From positions 58,361 to 122,360 of the forward strand of contig NZ_LUHG01000050.1 in assembly GCF_001623405.1 (NCBI RefSeq): DNA of 64,000 nucleotides, read 5' to 3'. Made by a program: the position numbers and the translations under genes. The notes under the pieces are model-generated. The model worked only from the letters and a program-made list of their open reading frames with translations. It did not search any database and was not told where the DNA came from. Numbering within the stretch: position 1 is the first letter of the stretch; each line of letters opens with the position of its first letter. The DNA is from Hydrotalea flava. GTDB taxonomy: Bacteria > Bacteroidota > Bacteroidia > Chitinophagales > Chitinophagaceae. This document shows positions 57,142 through 64,000 of the stretch, in pieces.

Positions 57142-58380
57142 CTACCACCCACAATAGTGCATTACTGCCCTAAAAATTTGCTGACGGATAGGGGTAACAT
57201 CAAAATACTTACCAGTGGGTAATAAACCCATATGCTGGCGATTAATCAGCAATATAATAGAAGTGTGGTATTGGGGTACTACCACAATGCTGGTGCCGGT
57301 AAAACCGGTATGCCCAAAACTACCTTCGGGTGCATTCTTCATAAATCTATCATTTGTATCCATCATCCAACCCAGTCCATTGTGGAAACGGTCCGGGGTA
57401 AAAAATGTTTGCAGAGTAGCCGGACTGATAAAAGGCTTTCCATCTATTTTTCCCTGATACAATAACATATCTACCAATTGTTGAATATCGTCGGCAGTAG
57501 AAAATAGTCCGGCAGCACCGGATACGCCACCATTGGCATACCAAGCATTCCCGTCATTCACCTCACCATTTAAAACATAATTACGCCAACCATTCCACGA
57601 TTGCGGATTAATTTCTTTGTAAGAAAATCCAAGCGTACTATCATACACCATCCTTTTTTCAAACGGATTGCCAAAAGAAGTAGCAGCAAAGCTGTTGAAC
57701 TTACCCGTTTTTAAAGGATTATAGATAGTTTGATACATTTTAAGAGGAAGAAATATTTTTTCCTGTTCAAACTGCTCGAAGGGCATACCTGAAACCACTT
57801 GAATAATTTCGCCAAGAATGGTAAACCCCAAATCGCTGTATTTTCGTTGCGCACCAATGGGGTACCGTAATGGCAATTGTGCTATCAATGAAAACACCTG
57901 TTGGCGGTTATTGGCCCGGTAAAATAAGGGATACCATTCATCTATACCCGAAGTATGGGTAAGCAGGTTTCGGATAGTGATGCTTTTCTTTTCAGGTGTA
58001 TTAAAATCAGCAATATATTTAGAAACAGGATCATCTACCGATAACAAATGCCTGTCGGCCAAATACATCATAGCCGTTGTAGTGCCCACTACCTTTGTTA
58101 ATGATGCCAAATCGAATAGGGTATTCATTTGCATTTTTTTCGGCTTGGCCAATAATTGATGATGATTATCATATAACCTTGCATAACCATAGGCTTGCCG
58201 GTATAGTATGTCATCATCTTTTTTAATAAGCACAACAGCACCGGGTATATGTTGTTGCTGCACCTGCGATTGCAGGATGCTATCAACCGTACGGATTAGT
58301 GTAGCTTTTTGCTGGAAACTTTGAGCCATAATAGAAATACCTATTAATTCCAAAATACAGATAAATAAAAACTTATACAT
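57142..58380 (-). CDS. Secreted beta-lactamase-family serine hydrolase
   Basis: A 412-residue exported protein (signal peptide about 1-20, ending IMAQ) of the class C beta-lactamase/EstB/PBP-related family. The SxxK motif is SLTK (Ser93-Lys96). The second catalytic element is Tyr181-Ser-Asp in RKYSDLGF, in place of YxN. The third is GHTGFTGT (KTG-like, HTG). It probably cleaves esters or D-amino-acid peptides rather than being a resistance enzyme. The gene stands alone. The hydrolysed substrate is unknown. Confidence 0.9.
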   Translation of the reverse strand: MYKFLFICILELIGISIMAQSFQQKATLIRTVDSILQSQVQQQHIPGAVVLIKKDDDILYRQAYGYARLYDNHHQLLAKPKKMQMNTLFDLASLTKVVGTTTAMMYLADRHLLSVDDPVSKYIADFNTPEKKSITIRNLLTHTSGIDEWYPLFYRANNRQQVFSLIAQLPLRYPIGAQRKYSDLGFTILGEIIQVVSGMPFEQFEQEKIFLPLKMYQTIYNPLKTGKFNSFAATSFGNPFEKRMVYDSTLGFSYKEINPQSWNGWRNYVLNGEVNDGNAWYANGGVSGAAGLFSTADDIQQLVDMLLYQGKIDGKPFISPATLQTFFTPDRFHNGLGWMMDTNDRFMKNAPEGSFGHTGFTGTSIVVVPQYHTSIILLINRQHMGLLPTGKYFDVTPIRQQIFRAVMHYCGW

Positions 58381-58667
58381 ATACTTTCAGTTTAAAATTG
58401 GGCCATTGTAATTGTGTAAAAAATTAATTTAAAATATAATGTTTCTTTATTATCCTACTCTTTGTACTAAAAGGTACAAGTTAGATGATTTTTGTGGAAA
58501 TGAAGGGGAGTTTGGTTGCCCCCATTAATTACTGTTTTAAAATTATACATTAAAATAAGCACTACAATAAAACACTTACCCAAAAATTATTTTTCAATTG
58601 CCATATATGGATTTGTTACTTTTATATTTCCGAATACTCCTTTATTTATCAATAATATGCAACATGT

Positions 58668-59193
58668 ATGCTTAGTACAATGATACCTTATCTTACCATT
58701 GCAGCAAAATCAACAGCTGTATATATATTCATTATAATAGTCATTCGCATTTTCGGAAAAAAAGAACGAGCACAGCTATCAGTTATAGACCTTGCCTTCA
58801 TTTTACTCATCAGTAATAGTGTGCAAAATGCAATGGTAGGCGATAATACCAGCTTACCCGGAGGTATTGCGGCAGCAAGCGGACTATTTATCAGTAATTA
58901 TATTTTAAAATTTTTATTAAGGCGCTCTGCACTATTTAGCAAAATTGTTCAGGGTGAAAAAATATTACTGATTCATGATGGTGTGGTTATTAAGGAGGGT
59001 TTAAAAAAATCCATGTTTAGTTTAGATGAGTTGGAAAGAGCCATCCGAGAGCATGGTGTAGATACAATATACAATAGAAGATGTAGATTCAGCCATTTTA
59101 GAAGTAGATGTCAATATCAGTGTTTTATCAAAAAACTATTCACATAAAACTGTAAAACCCAGAAAAAAGCCGCAGTTATCGCACAACCCTTAA
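58668..59193 (+). pseudogene. DUF421 membrane protein frameshifted by a 7-bp tandem duplication
   Basis: The intact part (58668-59076) encodes a DUF421/YetF-like protein: three spans in the first 90 residues (RIFGKKERAQLSVIDLAF, family motif), then the cytosolic domain LDELERAIREHGVDTI. At 59062-59075 the 7-mer ATACAAT occurs twice in direct tandem. Removing one copy joins GVDTI to EDVDSAILEVDVNISVL, the expected family continuation, and leads to a stop at 59191-59193 after about 172 residues. As present, the frame shifts and gives 159 residues ending with a foreign tail. Genuine mutation or phase variation are the options. Confidence 0.8.
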
Positions 59194-59206
59194 CCCTTTA
59201 AAAAAG

Positions 59207-59238
59207 AAAAGCCATTTCCTATCGGAAACAGCTTTTTA
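59207..59238. terminator. Terminator between the DUF421 gene and the convergent barrel gene
   Basis: AAAAGC/GCTTTTT outer pairs and TTTCC/GGAAA inner pairs around TATC, with T-runs on both strands. Confidence 0.6.
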
Positions 59239-59270
59239 ATTGCTTGCCAAACCGTTATGATAAAAATTAA

Positions 59271-59903
59271 CTAATGTAATTGAAAAATAAGCCCGGCATG
59301 TATTCCCACCATATTCATGTTCATGGCATCACTCATGCCAAACCTGGTATAGTTGTATGACACGCCAATTTCAGCAGCTGTATTGGAATTATATCTGCTA
59401 AAAGGTAATTGAATACCCGCATCGGCCATTGCCGTAAATTTCCCACCGGATGTATTATTGGATGAAAATTCGCCTAAATATTGATTATAGGTTACAAAAC
59501 TAATGCCTGCTCCGGCTGCAAGATAAGGCTGTATTAGTTTTGTAGTTCCCAAAAAAGGTGTAAAAGTAACTTTTGCCATAACGGGAACTGCCTGAATAGA
59601 ATTAGAAAGTACGGCTGATATTTGTTGATTGGATGCCAGATTATACACTGTTCTCGGGTATTTCTGATAAAAATCCTGATAACCAAATCCAAGTCCTACT
59701 GCCCATTTATTGTTTAATCCTAATGAAACATCGCCCATTAATCCACGTGGCGATATATTGGAAACATAGTTTGATTTAAAGTTGCCCAATGGCAATCCTA
59801 AATTATAAGCGGCATTCAATTTTACAATGCCTCTTTGCGCCCATAAAGATGAGGCGGGCAGCAAACTAAACAATAACAACGTTAATATAATATATTTTTT
59901 CAT
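59271..59903 (-). CDS. Outer-membrane beta-barrel protein (porin-like)
   Basis: A 210-residue exported protein (signal peptide about 1-22, ending LWAQ). The mature part is short amphipathic strands with conserved glycine turns (KLNAAYNLGLPLG, VSLGLNNKWAVGLGFGYQDF, PYLAAGAGISFVTYN). It ends with a strand closing in GLIFQLH. This fits the outer-membrane beta-barrel (OMP_b-brl) family of about eight strands. Function is unknown. It is followed by the DUF4136 lipoprotein gene upstream on the same strand (47-bp gap), so the two may be co-expressed. Confidence 0.8.
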   Translation of the reverse strand: MKKYIILTLLLFSLLPASSLWAQRGIVKLNAAYNLGLPLGNFKSNYVSNISPRGLMGDVSLGLNNKWAVGLGFGYQDFYQKYPRTVYNLASNQQISAVLSNSIQAVPVMAKVTFTPFLGTTKLIQPYLAAGAGISFVTYNQYLGEFSSNNTSGGKFTAMADAGIQLPFSRYNSNTAAEIGVSYNYTRFGMSDAMNMNMVGIHAGLIFQLH

Positions 59904-59950
59904 ATATTTTTTTTAATGGATGAATAATGTAACAATATGAATGAATGGTA

Positions 59951-60589
59951 TTATTTGGCTTTTAAATAAGGCGACTGGCTAAATAAAGCCTGCACCTGAC
60001 TGTCGGCGGTAGTAGCATCAGCAATACCTTCCCCTCGTATTAAGCCATTCCAAATAATCTTTATTTTTCCATTCGCCGCTGCATTTTTTAGATCTAACAT
60101 ATCAATAGAAAGTGCGCCGGAATTAATTTGGTAGGTACCATACATATAAGGAGAATAATAACCATATCCGCCATAGCCCCAATAAGTAGGATCATAATAT
60201 CCACCGTAATAATCATAATAACTACTGTAATCAATTATTCCGGTAGTGGTGGTGTTAATATAGGTTACATTGATTCCTAAATCAGGGCTGGCAGATTTAG
60301 ACACCAGGGTATAGCCGGCCTGTTGCATGTATTTGGTAATGGCATCAATAAAAGCCTGCCCGGTGGGTGTAAGCGATTTAGAGGATTGCCCATTGTCCAC
60401 CACCGTTACAGAATCATCAATACTGAAAGTTTTGTAACTGCTAAAATTTACCGTTGAGTCTCTCTGTGTAATGTAAATGCGGGTATCGGGATTACTTAAA
60501 TTGTTTACTGCGCTGTTTTTGGTACAACTTACCAAACCAAAAATAGCAAGCGCCCAAAAACCGGAGGTTAGTTTAAGATTATATTTCAT
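59951..60589 (-). CDS. DUF4136 lipoprotein
   Basis: A 212-residue lipoprotein: signal ends FGLVSC (Cys22). The N-terminal part has the DUF4136 motif with SSYKTFSIDD and TPTGQAFIDAITKYMQQAGY, and the C-terminal part matches KIIWNGLIRGEGI. Between them, residues 121-153 are strikingly rich in Tyr and Gly (SYYDYYGGYYDPTYW... pieces), a typical feature of the family. Its role in the envelope is unknown. It precedes the barrel protein gene on the same strand. Confidence 0.88.
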   Translation of the reverse strand: MKYNLKLTSGFWALAIFGLVSCTKNSAVNNLSNPDTRIYITQRDSTVNFSSYKTFSIDDSVTVVDNGQSSKSLTPTGQAFIDAITKYMQQAGYTLVSKSASPDLGINVTYINTTTTGIIDYSSYYDYYGGYYDPTYWGYGGYGYYSPYMYGTYQINSGALSIDMLDLKNAAANGKIKIIWNGLIRGEGIADATTADSQVQALFSQSPYLKAK

Positions 60590-60712
60590 ACAGGAATTTT
60601 TTTTATGATATAAAATTAGTTTGTAGTTGATGCTTTAGATAATTTTTGTTGTTAATAGTTAACTGCTGCATAAGATTTTATGATTTTATTGACAATACCA
60701 CAGTTAAGGCAT

Positions 60713-60738
60713 AAAAAAAAGCACCCGATTGGGTGCTA
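60713..60738 (-). terminator. Terminator after atpC
   Basis: AGCACCC / GGGTGCT stem with a GATT loop (60720-60737), followed by eight Ts on the minus strand. Confidence 0.88.
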
Positions 60739-60768
60739 AAAATTATTTTTTTTATTTTATAGTTAAGC

Positions 60769-61014
60769 TTAATGTACACCTTCTACCAGTACAGTTACTT
60801 TATTATTGAAAACTTCGGCAAAACCACCGGTAATGGTATAATGTTCGGTTTTTTGTTTATCGACCAACACTTTAATATTGCCTTTAGACAAGGCACTTAC
60901 CAGTGGTGCATGTTTTTCAAGAATTTCAAATAATCCTGAAATACCTGGTAATTGAACACCATATACATTGCCACTGTATACTTTTTTTTCAGGCGTTAAT
61001 ATTTCTAACATCAT
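60769..61014 (-). CDS. atpC: ATP synthase F1, epsilon subunit (short form)
   Basis: An 81-residue epsilon subunit, the N-terminal beta-sandwich alone (MLEILTPEKKVYSGNV, then LFEILEKHAPLVSAL and a final VLVEGVH). It lacks the C-terminal two-helix domain that inhibits the enzyme in longer epsilons; the short form is usual in Bacteroidota. It is encoded 28 bp after atpD. The other F1Fo genes are not adjacent. Confidence 0.92.
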   Translation of the reverse strand: MMLEILTPEKKVYSGNVYGVQLPGISGLFEILEKHAPLVSALSKGNIKVLVDKQKTEHYTITGGFAEVFNNKVTVLVEGVH

Positions 61015-61042
61015 AATATATCAATTATCGGAGGTGTTCAAT

Positions 61043-62650
<1,608 letters not shown>

Positions 62651-62710
62651 CTACTCTCAATTTCAAGGTGAACAGTTCGTTTATTTTGCTATATTATTTA
62701 TTTCAAAATG

Positions 62711-63352
62711 CTATTCCGCCTTATCTTCATTATACAAAATATAGCCTTTCAACTGGTAGTAGGATAACATGGTTTGTGCTGATAAAGCCAACCCAATATT
62801 CGGTATCAATTCATCCATGTTCAGGTTTAACATGGTTAATGCCTGGCCACAGGCAATAAATTTTACCCCTTTATTTTGTAATTCTTCTATCAGAGGCAGA
62901 TTGCTGTTGGGAACTTTATACATTAACCTATAATTATTATTCTTCAAAAGGGAAAACAATGCAGGCCCATGCACCAATACCACTACTTCTAAATTTTTAG
63001 CAGGTACACCGGAAGCCACATGCAGGTTCATTATCCTGCCCACTTCGGTAAATCCGGGGTTTTCAGTTTTTGCAGTTAGCGAATCGTTTGGGCCAACCGT
63101 TACATTGAATAAAAGTTTATAAGGCATATTTACATCAATGTTTTCTGTAATGCCTTTTACAGGAATAACACCCGTCCATAAGCTGCTTTGTATGTATGGA
63201 TGAATGGCTAATTTCTCAAATTTAGCCTGCATACGAGCCTGCTTTTTAGTGAGTTTAATTTGTGCTTTGTCGGTGTTTTGAGCAAATAGGGTTTGTTGAA
63301 TGCCTGCAAAAAATAAGGAACAGAATAGGATGTAAAGCGTAATATTTCGCAT
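62711..63352 (-). CDS. Periplasmic DsrE-family protein
   Basis: A 213-residue exported protein (signal peptide about 1-24, ending LFAQ). A basic linker (KLTKKQARMQAKFEKL) is followed by a DsrE/DsrF-like domain with VVVLVHGPALFSLLKN, LIEELQNKGVKFIACGQAL (Cys in the active-site-like loop) and IGLALSAQTMLSYYQLKGY. The DsrE cysteine is present, so a sulfur-carrier-like role is possible, but secreted members are not well understood. It is upstream of atpD on the same strand with a 132-bp gap between them, so it may or may not share a transcript. Confidence 0.85.
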   Translation of the reverse strand: MRNITLYILFCSLFFAGIQQTLFAQNTDKAQIKLTKKQARMQAKFEKLAIHPYIQSSLWTGVIPVKGITENIDVNMPYKLLFNVTVGPNDSLTAKTENPGFTEVGRIMNLHVASGVPAKNLEVVVLVHGPALFSLLKNNNYRLMYKVPNSNLPLIEELQNKGVKFIACGQALTMLNLNMDELIPNIGLALSAQTMLSYYQLKGYILYNEDKAE

Positions 63353-63689
63353 AGATAGTAGTTTAATTTGTTAAGATAAGCATTGCCTTGCTGTTGCAAT
63401 GTTTTTTTTAAGAAAAAAGTTTAAAAATTTTAATGTTCTCCTGCTTTCAACCCCGCACACATGAATTTTATGTTATGAATGTTTTTGATGTTGATTAAAC
63501 CCTTTTAAAGCACTTATTTTTGATGCTTTAATTTTTTATTAATGTTTAAAATTGAAAAACATTTTTCCACAACTAATTCATTAATTGAGTTTTGTTAGAT
63601 TAATACAAATTATTAAATTTATTTTTTTAACTTATATTTAATTTTTGAAAGTATACACAAAACAACATTAATCACCTAAATATGCACCT
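63353..63689. other. AT-rich intergenic region
   Basis: 337 bp of AT-rich sequence between the divergent DsrE and secreted-protein genes. No RNA gene, clear promoter or terminator was identified. Confidence 0.4.
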
Positions 63690-64000
63690 ATGGGAGAATT
63701 TTACACCAAACATTTTAAGTTATTATGGATTACACTGTTTTTGATGTCAGCAAGCCAAGCGCAGGTTAGTTTAATTACTTCGCCCTACATACAAAATTTC
63801 GATACAATTGGAACAGCATTACCAAATGGTTTTACAGTTAGAACCGGTGCTACCAATACAAACTTAGGAACCCCGATAGCCAGTTTTAATAGGGCTGCCA
63901 CCAATTGGAATAGCACATCAGGCCGGTTTGGCAACTATGCTTCGGCTACCGGACTAACAGCCAGTACCCCACCTGCCACACAGTCGACTACCACCAACCG
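63690..64000 (+). CDS. Large secreted protein, N-terminal fragment
   Basis: A frame open from ATG 63690 to the window edge (103 complete codons). It has a signal peptide (about 1-25, ending SQAQ). Next comes the common Bacteroidota secreted-protein start: a YIQNFDTIG segment, LPNGFTVRTGAT and a NWNSTSGRFGNYAS stretch. Proteins with this beginning are often T9SS cargo with later adhesin or lamin-tail domains. The true length and C-terminal sorting domain are outside the window. An ATG at 63682 is in another frame that ends soon, so this start is preferred. Confidence 0.75.
   Translation, partial: MGEFYTKHFKLLWITLFLMSASQAQVSLITSPYIQNFDTIGTALPNGFTVRTGATNTNLGTPIASFNRAATNWNSTSGRFGNYASATGLTASTPPATQSTTTN

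Noticed and set aside
60118..60260. Possible short tandem repeat in the DUF4136 gene
   Set aside because: The Tyr/Gly-rich segment is low-complexity coding sequence typical of this family, not a DNA repeat with a fixed unit.

Overview
This 64 kb window is chromosomal DNA from a member of the Bacteroidota, most likely the family Chitinophagaceae. It is AT-rich, by eye in the high-30s % GC. The evidence is the gene content: a type III glutamine synthetase, a type IX secretion (T9SS) type B C-terminal domain protein with a PorP/SprF-like protein, DUF4136, DUF4293 and DUF3127 proteins, LytS/LytTR signalling, and an atpD-atpC pair apart from other ATP synthase genes. Several genes are preceded by the Bacteroidota-type promoter element TAnnTTTG. 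No prophage, insertion sequence, CRISPR array or conjugative module was seen. The window is mostly housekeeping DNA with scattered lineage-specific genes.

Layout. 1-1.1 kb: 5' end of purL and two tandem paralogous genes of unknown function. 1.9-8.6 kb: glnN, a small periplasmic protein, accC and accB (fatty-acid synthesis), efp and sucD. 8.7-19.6 kb: a co-directional plus-strand run holding a stand-alone C-terminal half of an alpha-2-macroglobulin, an FAD oxidoreductase, small membrane proteins, aspS, rarA, a secreted M28 peptidase, a lipoprotein esterase, an ElaA-like acetyltransferase and a 43-residue single-span protein. 19.7-25.9 kb: a minus-strand four-gene RND efflux operon. 26-30.7 kb: uvrA, and divergently a SAM-I riboswitch controlling homoserine dehydrogenase. 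30.7-38 kb: accessory cell-envelope genes (secreted, low-complexity, beta-barrel, T9SS cargo, PorP/SprF).

38.4-50.5 kb: DUF4293, glyA, a sugar nucleotidyltransferase, a nitronate monooxygenase-like enzyme, a NatAB-like ABC exporter, an FAD-dependent dehydrogenase, a DUF3127 protein with an SSB-like tail, a split 5'-nucleotidase and dnaA. 50.6-52.7 kb: tRNA-Ser(GCT), tRNA-Pro(TGG) and a LytS/LytTR two-component pair. 52.8-64 kb: a TonB-dependent receptor-like protein, a lipoprotein, a nonsense-disrupted gene, a serine hydrolase, a DUF421 gene broken by a 7-bp tandem duplication, a beta-barrel protein, a DUF4136 lipoprotein, atpC-atpD, a periplasmic DsrE protein and the start of a large secreted protein.

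The observations most worth following are: EF-P with Arg at its tip position 32, in a phylum not usually linked to EF-P rhamnosylation; a free-standing A2M C-terminal half with no thioester motif; the exact 7-bp duplication breaking the DUF421 gene; an in-frame TAA breaking a small conserved gene at 56.9 kb; the tandem paralogs at the left edge; and an RND pump lacking two canonical proton-relay residues. I did not find a clearly novel multi-gene defence or mobile system.
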